Below, one piece after another: positions 1 through 5,999 of a stretch of 8,615 bases of DNA. The translations under genes were made by a program, and so were the position numbers. Origin of the DNA: an uncultured Oxalobacteraceae bacterium (GTDB lineage Bacteria; Pseudomonadota; Gammaproteobacteria; Burkholderiales; Burkholderiaceae). Each line of letters opens with the position of its first letter. Position 1 is the first letter of the stretch. The notes beneath the pieces are model-generated. The model did no database searches. It saw nothing but the letters and a program-made list of their open reading frames with translations, and was not told the origin of the DNA. The DNA is taken from the NCBI GenBank assembly GCA_946479705.1, contig CAMLHI010000071.1:1-8615 (forward strand), read 5' to 3'.

Positions 1-28
1 TTGTGAGGAACCGTCTGGCGATCTCATC

Positions 29-158
29 AAGTGCTTGATTTCAAAGGACAAATGTTCGCTGCTCAAGTTTCAGGCATATCCACAGGGCCGACTTCCACAC
101 ACATTGTGTGGATAACTTTGTGAAGAAGTCCGCCGGGAAGTCGCAAAGTGCTTGATTT
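29..158 (+). repeat. Pair of direct 13-mers (29-41 and 146-158)
   Basis: AAGTGCTTGATTT occurs twice, 117 bp apart. The copies continue as CAAAGG and TGAAGG, so similarity runs for about 19 bases. They flank the DnaA-box cluster. Such repeated non-DnaA motifs occur in origins and as plasmid iterons; only two copies are seen, so the role is open. Confidence 0.55.
107..115 (-). promoter_or_regulatory. Perfect DnaA box
   Basis: TGTGGATAA is the reverse complement of the consensus TTATCCACA. It forms the right arm of a 7-bp inverted repeat (CCACACA, 95-101, and TGTGTGG, 105-111), so a degenerate box (ACTTCCACA, 91-99) faces it on the other strand. A third box-like site follows at 119-127. Confidence 0.65.
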
Positions 159-549
159 TGAAGGGTTTTCTTACCGTGCCGGGAAAACATGCAGCAAAAA
201 TTATCCTTTCGAATCAATGACTTATAAATTTCATTTTCACGTTGGAAATATTATGACGGAAGCATGACTTCCCGACAATTTTGTGGACAAAGTGTGGAAG
301 GGCCAATGCCAGACTTCGTCACAAAACCCGATGAAACGATCGATAAGATCGTCTTGGGATCTTTCTGCTGAAAGACCCTCCGAGCCGAAGCTTTGACGCT
401 ATGCCGGGTGTCAATTAACAATGAACAGGGTAGCGCTAGCCCAGTCGCCAGCCCACCCTCATGTAACAGCCAACTCGTTCAGTGTTAATTGGGCCTGGCT
501 TCAGCAATTCGGTAATTTGACGCGCTTTTCGTATCAGGAGCAATCTGAA

Positions 550-1347
550 ATGACCCAATCTTTTGCCGGCATGAACATTATTGACTATGGCAACATGCAG
601 ACGCGCGACCAGCTCGTCCCCAACACGGGCATGTCCGCCAGCCCTTCCCTCGCTGTTTTTAACGCCCAGCTCTATGCATTTCATCAAGGTGGCGGCAATT
701 GCGGTGAACTGTGGTTCAACACCTTCGATGGCAGCAATTGGGCCGGCGACAAGTTAGTACCGCAAACAGGTATGTCCGGAAGCCCCTCGGCAGTGGTCTT
801 CAATAATCACCTCTATTGCTTCCACCAAGGAACGAACGATTGCGGGCAACTTTGGTTTAACGTCTACGACGGGAGCAATTGGAGCGGCGATCGGCTGGTG
901 CCGAACACCGGCATGTCATCCAGTCCCTCGGCGCTTGTCTTTAACGGCCAGCTCTATTGTTTCCACCAGGGCTCGAACAATTGCGGACAACTTTGGTTCA
1001 ACGTGTACGACGGGAGCAATTGGAGCGGCGATCGGATGGTGCCGGACACCGGGATGTCCGACAGCCCTGGCGCGGTGGTATTCAACAATCAGTTGTACTG
1101 CTATCACCAGGGTTCTGGCAACTGCGGCGAGCTGTGGTTCAACCAGTTCAATCTGACCGCATGGCGCGGCGATCAGCGGGTGGAAAATACGGGCATGTCT
1201 GCCGGGCCTGCCGCAGCCGAATTCCAAGGCCAGATTTTCTGTCTCCACCAAGGGACGGAACACGACGGGCAGATGTGGGCCAATTTCGACCCGGCATTTG
1301 ACCTGATGAATGTGGTCACGGGACTTGCCAGTAAGATGTCCACATAG
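550..1347 (+). CDS. Five-repeat beta-propeller / lectin-like protein
   Basis: A 265-residue protein built almost entirely of five tandem 47-residue units starting at about residue 20. Each unit follows the plan D-x-V-P-x-T-G-M-S-x-S-P-x-x-V-F-N-x-x-L-Y-C-x-H-Q-G-x-x-x-C-G-x-L-W-F-N-x-x-D-G-x-x-W. The recurring SP, YCxHQG, GQLWFN and W positions resemble blades of propeller lectins and sialidase-like proteins, so sugar binding is a reasonable guess, not shown. The frame is open from an ATG at 421, but the ATG at 550 has AGGAG at 536-540, while 421 has no ribosome site and its extra 43 residues look unstructured. No signal peptide or membrane segment is seen with either start. The fifth unit is divergent: it lacks the Cys pair and the terminal W, and is followed by a short tail. 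The gene is less GC-rich than those to its right, hinting at separate acquisition. Confidence 0.75.
   Translation: MTQSFAGMNIIDYGNMQTRDQLVPNTGMSASPSLAVFNAQLYAFHQGGGNCGELWFNTFDGSNWAGDKLVPQTGMSGSPSAVVFNNHLYCFHQGTNDCGQLWFNVYDGSNWSGDRLVPNTGMSSSPSALVFNGQLYCFHQGSNNCGQLWFNVYDGSNWSGDRMVPDTGMSDSPGAVVFNNQLYCYHQGSGNCGELWFNQFNLTAWRGDQRVENTGMSAGPAAAEFQGQIFCLHQGTEHDGQMWANFDPAFDLMNVVTGLASKMST
607..1311 (+). repeat. Five tandem 141-bp coding repeats
   Basis: Units start at 607, 748, 889, 1030 and 1171, all exactly 141 bp and in frame. The part spanning the end of unit 2 and start of unit 3 (about 848-917) and the same part one unit later (about 989-1058) are nearly identical at DNA level, differing at only a few positions, which points to recent duplication of the central units. 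Units 1 and 5 are the most diverged. Confidence 0.85.
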
Positions 1348-1460
1348 ATCGATGGACTGGCGAGAAATCCGCATGTAACTTTGGCCATTCGGTATCGGTA
1401 GCGGTCGCGTCGCCGCCGAGTGGCCTGTTCAGCACCTGCTCCATGGCGAACGGTTCGAGA

Positions 1461-1482
1461 GGCGCGCCCGATCCGGCGCGCC
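1461..1482 (-). terminator. GC-rich hairpin between convergent genes (possible terminator)
   Basis: Two copies of the self-complementary octamer GGCGCGCC (1461-1468 and 1475-1482) are separated by six bases and can form an 8-bp stem just past the stop of the leftward gene. No clear T tract follows on either strand, so it may be a weak or factor-assisted terminator. Confidence 0.35.
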
Positions 1483-1487
1483 CAAGC

Positions 1488-2798
1488 TTACGCTTTCAGC
1501 GTCCGGTCAATGCGCTTGATTTCGCTGTCGTGCACGGTCACGGCGTCGAGAATCAGATTGGCGTAATCGAATGGGTCCTTGTGCGCCGCCAGGTAGCTGC
1601 TGAGTTTCTGGAAACTGGCGGCGTGGCTCGCGTCGCTCAGGCGCGTGGCGATGCACTTGATTCCGGCATCGATAACGAGCTTGCAATAGGCGGCCCACTT
1701 GGCGTTGCAATCACGCCGCGCCGCATCCTGGGTGGAGGCCGGGTCGCTCGCTTCAGCATACAGGGGGCACCAGGATTCGCCACGCCCCAGATGGGTGGAC
1801 GACGCCGGAAAGCCGTTCGCTTCCATGAAGATGGCGCAGGTAAAACAGGAAGCCAGTTTGGTCGTCTGATTGCCGACTGCAATTTCATAGGGCTTGCCAG
1901 CCTTGCGCCATGCCACGTCGTAGATGGCCTGGATCATGCCGTGGGTATAGCCGACGATGTCGCCCGGCCCCAGCTTCCTTTGCCGCGGATAGCGCACCAT
2001 GTCTTCGTCCTGGAAATACATGCCCTGGGCCTTGAGCGTGTCGGGGCGGCAGCCGCAGCTTTGCTTCGCGTTGTCGACGATCATGCCCCAGTAGCGCTGG
2101 TCGTCGCCAGGGCCAATCTCGGCTCCCAGATCCCACGCCGGCTTCGAGGCCGCCGTGGCGTCCTTTAGGCCGGGGGCCGGACTTTTTACCGCGCTGGGCA
2201 GCCAGCGCCGTGGATTGGCCTTATCCAGCGGCATGTCCGCTCCGGCGACCCGGTGCCGGAAGGTGGAAAACAGGCCGGGCTGGCGACTCGGATCATCGAG
2301 CTGGACGAAGCCGGTGTAGGCGCCGCGCCCCTGGTATCCCACGTCGGGCATCTGGGCGATTTTCATCAGCAGTGCGCCCGGCGTATGCTCCGGGGGCGCC
2401 GCTGCCACGTAGCGCTCGCTCGAGCCGGCTGGCAGATTGCCGCTGCCGCCGATGATGCGCACCACCCCGCCATCCTTGCCGTAGATGGGCGTGACGCCGG
2501 CGATGACTTCCTTCCCCTTGGCTTGCCGGCCGAAGTCGCCCCCCATCACGGCCAGGGCCGCGTTGATTTTGGCGATGCCGCGCAGGTGCAGATTCCAGTC
2601 GGCGGCGGCGGCCGGCGCCACCTGGCCGGGCGGGAGCGACATGGTGGCCGGATCGATTTCCATGTCGAACATGGCAGTCTTGGCGGCGGCGAGCCGGACG
2701 TAGGCATGGCCGACAATGGCCGCGCTCATGATGACATCGGCGTCGTCGCGGGGACTGGTGGCCGGGTCGAGTATGCCTTGTTGTTTGACGATTTGCAT
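1488..2798 (-). CDS. Uncharacterised 436-aa protein with Cys-rich C-terminal half
   Basis: I do not recognise this family. The start chosen is the ATG at 2798, preceded by GAGGAAAAATC; an in-frame ATG at 2864 would add 22 residues overlapping the upstream gene's end and has no comparable site. No signal peptide or membrane helix is evident. The N-terminal half (about 1-225) has no cysteine and is rich in Ala, Gly and Pro. The C-terminal half has eight: C248 and C250 (SCGC), C318 and C321 (SCFTC), C344 (WCPLY), C364, C372 and C382. The CxxC followed by a helix-like AIFMEANG and a His (THLGRG) could be a zinc site or a catalytic centre; a deaminase-like reading is possible, but I cannot find the matching upstream H/C-x-E motif. 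It is the last gene of the leftward cluster, 69 bp after the muramidase gene. An effector or envelope role would fit the context but is not demonstrated. Confidence 0.8.
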   Translation of the reverse strand: MQIVKQQGILDPATSPRDDADVIMSAAIVGHAYVRLAAAKTAMFDMEIDPATMSLPPGQVAPAAAADWNLHLRGIAKINAALAVMGGDFGRQAKGKEVIAGVTPIYGKDGGVVRIIGGSGNLPAGSSERYVAAAPPEHTPGALLMKIAQMPDVGYQGRGAYTGFVQLDDPSRQPGLFSTFRHRVAGADMPLDKANPRRWLPSAVKSPAPGLKDATAASKPAWDLGAEIGPGDDQRYWGMIVDNAKQSCGCRPDTLKAQGMYFQDEDMVRYPRQRKLGPGDIVGYTHGMIQAIYDVAWRKAGKPYEIAVGNQTTKLASCFTCAIFMEANGFPASSTHLGRGESWCPLYAEASDPASTQDAARRDCNAKWAAYCKLVIDAGIKCIATRLSDASHAASFQKLSSYLAAHKDPFDYANLILDAVTVHDSEIKRIDRTLKA

Positions 2799-2850
2799 GA
2801 TTTTTCCTCGGGATAGAAATTGGATGGGAAGGACGGCGCGGCGCAGTGGA

Positions 2851-2876
2851 CCGGCCTGGGGCACCGCTCAGGCCGG
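2851..2876. other. Intercistronic hairpin overlapping the muramidase stop codon
   Basis: CCGGCCTG (2851-2858) pairs perfectly with CAGGCCGG (2869-2876) around a 10-base loop. It spans the TGA stop of the GH19 gene. No T tract follows on either strand, so it is more likely an mRNA stability or translation element between the two genes than a terminator. Confidence 0.4.
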
Positions 2877-3527
2877 CGGGACGACGCTCAGGACCGCCTT
2901 GGCCAGCGCCCAGAAGGCGCGGCGCTGGAGCAAACCGTTGTTGCCGCCGTTGATGCGCTTGGTGATCTCAACAAAATAGGCATCCGCCTTGGGGCCGGCG
3001 GTCGCGTCGGCCACCTCGTTCAAGCCATGCGCCACCCAGAACCAGCCCGCCGACAGCGCCGCGCCCGGGGGCAGTTGCAACAGGTCTGGATTGGCCAGGG
3101 CGTCAAGCTGCATCTCGTGCGAGAACCTGGCGTAGTTCGCGCGCCCGGTCAGCTGGATCAGGCCGCGTCCGCGGTAGCGCCAGCCGTCGCCGCTGGCTTC
3201 GTCGCCGTTGCCCATGCGATTGGCATAGACGTGGTTGGCCAGTTTCTCAGGCTGATGGCTAAACGGCGCGGCCGCCGCGTCGCTGGCAAAATGGCCAGGC
3301 CACACCTCGCGCAGGCGCGCCGCCGAATAGCCCAGCGATTCCTGCACCTGCTTGAGCGTGGAGGACTCGTGCATGACCTGCGCCAGAAACGCGGCCTGTC
3401 TCACGGGTGTGGAAATGGCACAGGCAGCCATGGCCTTGTTGAGCGGCCCGACCCACAGGCCGGGACGCGGGTCGGCGGCGGGCGCGGCCAGCAAGGCGCC
3501 CAGCTGCTGTTGTGTAATGGGATTCAT
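2868..3527 (-). CDS. GH19-family lysozyme/chitinase-like hydrolase (phage-endolysin type)
   Basis: A 219-residue protein with the full catalytic core of glycoside hydrolase family 19 enzymes, which cut the glycan of peptidoglycan or chitin. Seen in order: FLAQVMHESS (E54, predicted acid), QESLGYSA (E63, second acid), YANRMGNGDEASGDG (about 101-115), then YRGRGLIQLTGRANY (about 118-132) and INGGNNGLLQRR near 192-203. E54, E63 and T127 match in order and spacing the Glu/Glu/Thr set described for the SPN1S endolysin. Length is typical of single-domain endolysins; there is no signal peptide, membrane anchor or cell-wall-binding domain, so export or cell lysis would be needed for it to reach its substrate. 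The ATG at 3527 has GGAG nine bases upstream. It is fifth of six genes in the cluster. A peptidoglycan substrate is favoured over chitin from similarity to phage enzymes. Confidence 0.9.
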   Translation of the reverse strand: MNPITQQQLGALLAAPAADPRPGLWVGPLNKAMAACAISTPVRQAAFLAQVMHESSTLKQVQESLGYSAARLREVWPGHFASDAAAAPFSHQPEKLANHVYANRMGNGDEASGDGWRYRGRGLIQLTGRANYARFSHEMQLDALANPDLLQLPPGAALSAGWFWVAHGLNEVADATAGPKADAYFVEITKRINGGNNGLLQRRAFWALAKAVLSVVPPA

Positions 3528-3565
3528 TGCGTTCGCTCCGATTCAATGTTCGAGGGGCGGTTCCG

Positions 3566-3600
3566 GCCGCCGGCCCGTGCACAGGCCGGCGGCGGTTTTT
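3566..3600 (+). terminator. Strong hairpin plus T tract, pointing against the operon
   Basis: GCCGCCGGCC (3566-3575) pairs perfectly with GGCCGGCGGC (3584-3593) around an 8-base loop and is followed by GG and five T. This is an intrinsic terminator for rightward transcripts, although both neighbouring genes run leftward. On the leftward transcript the same stem has no U tract after it and would instead sit between the DUF2589 and muramidase genes as an mRNA structure. A smaller stem, CAGCG/CGCTG (3611-3624), lies beside it and is also followed by T on the plus strand. Confidence 0.6.
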
Positions 3601-3631
3601 CACTACAGGACAGCGTCGCCGCTGCGCCTTT

Positions 3632-4252
3632 TTAAGTTGGCGTTGCAGCGCTAGTGGCTTTGACGCGCGGCTGGATCGACTGTTGCAGGATGTCGAGCAC
3701 GCGCGCCAAGCCTTCCGGCATGCCGTTGTCCTCGGCCAGCACCTGCACGTGGTACTTGGCCGAATTGTCCGACGTGCGGGTGTTTTCCTTGTGGGAGGCG
3801 ACCGAGCCTTCGACGTGGACATTGACGCTTAAGCAGCCCCAGCCGACTCGGCCATCGCCGGCGAAAGCGCCTTTCTTATCTTCCGATTCCGTCGAGCTGA
3901 ACGAGGACTTCACTTCCATGTCGAAGGTGATGTCGACCTTGGTGACGCTCAGGTTGGGCACCTTGACGATGGCCAGCATGGGCACGTCGAGGTGCATGTT
4001 TTCGTCCTTCATCTCGCCCGGCTTTTCGGGATCGACGATCGTGCGCGTGTATGCAAACCTGGCGAGACGAACGTCGCCCACATCGGCCGTGCTGCCTTTA
4101 TCCGGCGGCAGGAAGCCGATGGTTTTGATGAAGGTGGCGGTGGCGCCCGCCAGCTTCAATTGGGCCTCGCAGGCCGCCGTCAGCGGGCCGCCGATGAGGT
4201 CGCCCATGGGCAAGCCTTTGAATTGTGATGCCATATCTACGAGTTCAGCCAT
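3632..4252 (-). CDS. DUF2589 family protein (206 aa)
   Basis: The N-terminus carries the hallmark of the DUF2589 family: LPMGDLIGGPL (14-24) followed by AACEAQLKLAGATATFIKTIGF (26-47), the segment in which these proteins keep an AxAQ...T..FI..GF pattern. The middle block VPMLAIVKVPNLSVTKVDI (90-108), followed by TFDMEV, is the family's second conserved region, probably paired beta strands. The C-terminus ends in EGLARVLDILQQ (180-191). The family has no established function that I know of; proteins are soluble with no signal peptide. The ATG at 4252 is preceded by AAGGAG at ideal distance. The gene lies 128 bp downstream of the 196-aa gene, and the related 176-aa protein heads the same cluster, so the two probably act together, perhaps as partners or subunits of one assembly (inference). 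Confidence 0.85.
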   Translation of the reverse strand: MAELVDMASQFKGLPMGDLIGGPLTAACEAQLKLAGATATFIKTIGFLPPDKGSTADVGDVRLARFAYTRTIVDPEKPGEMKDENMHLDVPMLAIVKVPNLSVTKVDITFDMEVKSSFSSTESEDKKGAFAGDGRVGWGCLSVNVHVEGSVASHKENTRTSDNSAKYHVQVLAEDNGMPEGLARVLDILQQSIQPRVKATSAATPT

Positions 4253-4380
4253 TTCCTACTCCTTGACAAGTGGACCCTTGCGGGCCATGGTTTCCACACA
4301 AGGTGGACGGGAATCGCCGCGCTGCCTTGCGCTGGCAAGGGCGTGCGCGACATCCTTAGAGTAAGGCGCTGGAAAGTCGA
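4253..4380. other. 128-bp intercistronic gap with small hairpins
   Basis: The largest internal gap of the cluster. It holds a 6-bp stem with tetraloop (CCTTGC/GCAAGG, 4325-4340) and a 5-bp stem (TCCAC/GTGGA, 4293-4307), then the ribosome site of the DUF2589 gene. No T tract or convincing promoter was found, so continued transcription is assumed. A 10-codon ATG frame ends at 4256 just before the gene; I do not consider it real. Confidence 0.4.
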
Positions 4381-4971
4381 TTACGTGTCGGTTTCTGACG
4401 GTGTTGCCGTGCTTCTGCCCCAGCCGAACCAGGCCAGCAGGCGGCGCAGGCACGAGCGTGACGGCGCGGCATGCAGGCGCGCCAGCGCAGCCTGGGTGTC
4501 GGCGTCGAGGCGCACGATATACGGCGCGCCGCACGCGGCGCGTAACGGCGCGGCCATCTCGACGCTGACGCCGGCCGCGCCGGCTCCGGCCTTGATGCGC
4601 AGCGCCAGCAAGGGCGCCGGGCACAACACGCGCCGCCACCATGCGCGGCGGCCGGCGCACAACACGGCCTCGGTGCGGCGCTCCCAACCGAACTGATGCT
4701 TCGCGTAATAGCCGTAGACGGTCAGTTCCAGGCCATCCAGGCACAGCGCGAATTGCCGCTCGAACTGGTCCGCCGGAATGCGCTGTGGCGTGGTGGCGTC
4801 GCGCAACGGATCGACGTAAAGGAAATCGGCCCGCACGGCGCTGTGCGCGGCCGCCGTGCGGGCCGCCGCCTGCGCTTGCAGCCAGGCGTTGGCGTCGTGC
4901 CTGGCCTGCTCGGTAAGGTGCTGGAGAAATTGCGCATGGTAGCGGGCGGCCGCCGGCCTGAGGCTGCGCAT
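4381..4971 (-). CDS. Uncharacterised 196-aa cluster protein, possible relative of the 88-aa neighbour
   Basis: Not assigned to a known family. The start is the ATG at 4971, one base after the stop of the upstream 88-aa gene, which implies translational coupling; no good ribosome site is seen, in keeping with that. An in-frame ATG at 5079 would overlap the upstream gene heavily and add a Ser-rich shadow sequence, so it is rejected. Residues 10-45 look helical and Ala/Gln-rich. Residues 71-99 (from ERQFALCLDG to YYAKHQFGWERR) are probably beta strands and resemble residues 56-83 of the upstream 88-aa protein. The C-terminal third is Ala/Arg-rich with scattered Cys, including RSCLRRLLAWFGWGR (172-186), which could be an amphipathic membrane-touching helix. 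No signal peptide. Sandwiched between DUF2589-type genes, it is presumably part of the same assembly. Confidence 0.75.
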   Translation of the reverse strand: MRSLRPAAARYHAQFLQHLTEQARHDANAWLQAQAAARTAAAHSAVRADFLYVDPLRDATTPQRIPADQFERQFALCLDGLELTVYGYYAKHQFGWERRTEAVLCAGRRAWWRRVLCPAPLLALRIKAGAGAAGVSVEMAAPLRAACGAPYIVRLDADTQAALARLHAAPSRSCLRRLLAWFGWGRSTATPSETDT

Positions 4972-4972
4972 G

Positions 4973-5239
4973 CTAATCGAGGAACAAGGGCTTGCGCTCG
5001 AAGCCGATGTGGTAGACGGCATACTGCAACACGATCTGGTGCTCGCCGATATTGTAGAGGCCGAAGCTCTTCTCGACATTGAGGGTATAGCCGCGCGGCG
5101 ACGCCTGCAGGCAGTGGTTGACCAGGTCCATCGCCTCCTGCACCTCGGCTTCCGTTTTCATCGCCTGCGGATTGTCGTTGCCGACCACGATGCGTTTGAT
5201 GAAGCGGATGTTGGTCAATTGAAAGGTGTTTACGCTCAC
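4973..5239 (-). CDS. Uncharacterised 88-aa protein, GTG start
   Basis: The start is a GTG at 5239 with GGGAG six bases upstream; no ATG fits, since the only upstream in-frame ATG (5413) lies deep inside the preceding gene and yields an Arg/Ser-rich shadow. The protein reads as one compact domain: strand-like NTFQLTNIRFIKRIVVG (4-20), a helix TEAEVQEAMDLVNHCLQ (29-45), then YTLNVEKSFGLYNIG and QIVLQYAVYHIGFERKP in the C-terminal half, probably a beta hairpin. It has no signal peptide or membrane segment. The E-K-S-F-G-L and Y-A-x4-G-F-E-R-K elements recur in the next protein of the cluster. Spacing is tight on both sides: 25 bp after the first gene and 1 bp before the next. I do not recognise the family. 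Confidence 0.8.
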   Translation of the reverse strand: MSVNTFQLTNIRFIKRIVVGNDNPQAMKTEAEVQEAMDLVNHCLQASPRGYTLNVEKSFGLYNIGEHQIVLQYAVYHIGFERKPLFLD

Positions 5240-5264
5240 GCTGCTCTCCCGAGGTGGTGGACGA

Positions 5265-5795
5265 TCATGCCGGCGCGCGCGGCGCGAACGCGGCCGGCCC
5301 CTGAGCCTTGACGATATCGTTGACCAGGCGCGCGAGTCCTTCGGACTTCTCCGTCGCCACCAGCTTGAGCTTGATGTGGACGGCATTGCCGTTCTTAGCG
5401 GCCAGGCCGCCATTGGCCAGATTGACCATCAGGCCGGCTTTCATGTCGGCAGGCGCGGCGCGGCCGAGCTGGTCGATGATTCCTTCGTGCACGCCCGTGC
5501 GTTCTTGCTCCTCGAAGGCGCCCAATTCGACATCGAGCTCGATCTCGGCCTCGCCGATCACCAGCGAGCTGTGCGGCACGAGCGAAATGACCGGCACCCG
5601 GTACAGATGATGTGAATCGGCCAGGGCGGTGCTGTGGATCGCGGGCAGTTCCAGTTCGATGACGTTTGGCTGGTGCAGGTCGTCAAAGAAGGACGCGATA
5701 TTGGCCAATTGCGCCTTTTCCACCATGTGCTGCGCATTCATGACCGAGCCCGCTATCGCCCGCACCATGTCTTCCAGACTCGTCAAGATTGCCAT
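5265..5795 (-). CDS. DUF2589-like protein (176 aa), first gene of the cluster
   Basis: The ATG at 5795 has GGGAG eight bases upstream; an in-frame ATG at 5912 is rejected because its 39 extra residues look like intergenic DNA. The protein begins with a helical stretch, LEDMVRAIAGSVMNAQHMVEKAQL (7-30), corresponding to the N-terminal helix of DUF2589 proteins. It continues with YRVPVISLVPHSSLVIGEAEI (65-85) then ELDVEL, which matches the family's VPxLxxVxxPxLxIxxxxIxxDxEx strand block. It ends with HIKLKLVATEKSEGLARLVNDIVKAQ (140-165). The EGLAR element and the strand block are shared with the 206-aa DUF2589 protein, so the two are paralogues. It lacks the LPxxxLIGGPL signature, so it is a divergent member. 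The lead position and divergent neighbour at 6000 make 5796-5999 the likely control region. Confidence 0.82.
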   Translation of the reverse strand: MAILTSLEDMVRAIAGSVMNAQHMVEKAQLANIASFFDDLHQPNVIELELPAIHSTALADSHHLYRVPVISLVPHSSLVIGEAEIELDVELGAFEEQERTGVHEGIIDQLGRAAPADMKAGLMVNLANGGLAAKNGNAVHIKLKLVATEKSEGLARLVNDIVKAQGPAAFAPRAPA

Positions 5796-5999
5796 AGATA
5801 CTCCCAAGTAGTTGTGAATCGGATCGCTGACTGTGATCAGCAGTAAGGAGCATAACGAGCAGGCGCACTGCGGCCCTGACCGATTCTGTCGGGGCGCCGC
5901 AGGTGACAGCAACGGTCAGCCAATGCCGCCGCCGCGGCTCTAGCATGGATCAGTCAGGCAGGCACGCCTGTCGCCCGCTGAACGCTACCCGAGGTCACG
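5796..5999. promoter_or_regulatory. Divergent intergenic control region
   Basis: This 204-bp gap separates the first gene of the leftward cluster from the rightward membrane-protein gene, so it should hold both promoters. I could not find a convincing -35/-10 pair for either direction. Inverted repeats that could bind a regulator are GCTGA/TCAGC (5826-5841), CCGA/TCGG (5880-5892) and CAGGC-AC-GCCTG (5959-5970), the last about 30 bp before the ATG at 6000. Confidence 0.45.

Larger units (their letters stand above)
1..420. other. Gene-free AT-rich leader resembling a replication origin (oriC-like)
   Basis: No convincing gene lies here. The stretch holds one perfect DnaA box in reverse orientation (TGTGGATAA, 107-115) and one-mismatch boxes at 76-84 (ATATCCACA), 119-127 (TGTGAAGAA) and 282-290 (TGTGGACAA), with a weaker one at 293-301. 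A 13-mer, AAGTGCTTGATTT, occurs at 29-41 and 146-158. An AT-rich tract (about 195-255) could serve as a DNA unwinding element. CGGGAAGTC at 134-142 is inverted as GACTTCCCG at 266-274. Small inverted repeats occur at 336-352 (ACGATC/GATCGT) and 360-375 (TCTTTC/GAAAGA). Clustered DnaA boxes beside an AT-rich stretch are the known design of bacterial origins. Calling it an origin is inference, because neither dnaA nor rpmH is visible in the window; it could also be a plasmid or chromid origin, or a DnaA-controlled promoter. Confidence 0.5.

Noticed and set aside
607..1311. CRISPR-like or satellite repeat array
   Set aside because: The 141-bp periodicity is in frame and protein-level conserved with no spacers, so it is a coding repeat.
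916..1374. Minus-strand open frame opposite the repeat protein
   Set aside because: It mirrors the tandem repeats of the plus-strand gene and has no independent support.
1461..1482. Paired GGCGCGCC octamers as a cloning scar or attachment site
   Set aside because: The octamer is self-complementary and easily arises in GC-rich DNA; no core duplication, integrase or vector sequence is nearby. A hairpin is the simpler explanation.
1488..2798. Deaminase-toxin reading of the Cys-rich protein based on SCFTC
   Set aside because: A CxxC alone is not enough; I could not find the H/C-x-E motif at the expected place, so no enzyme class is assigned.
2868..3527. Prophage assignment based on the endolysin-like gene
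   Set aside because: No holin, spanin, tail, capsid or integrase gene is present, and the neighbours are DUF2589-type genes, so a phage origin of the whole cluster is not supported.
1443..3635. Long open frames on the plus strand opposite the leftward cluster
   Set aside because: They are antisense to well-supported genes, have Arg/Ala/Gly-rich shadow composition and lack recognisable domains; GC-rich codons leave complementary frames open.
3654..4364. Plus-strand open frame of 236 codons
   Set aside because: It lies exactly opposite the DUF2589 gene, whose family signature and ribosome site support the minus strand.
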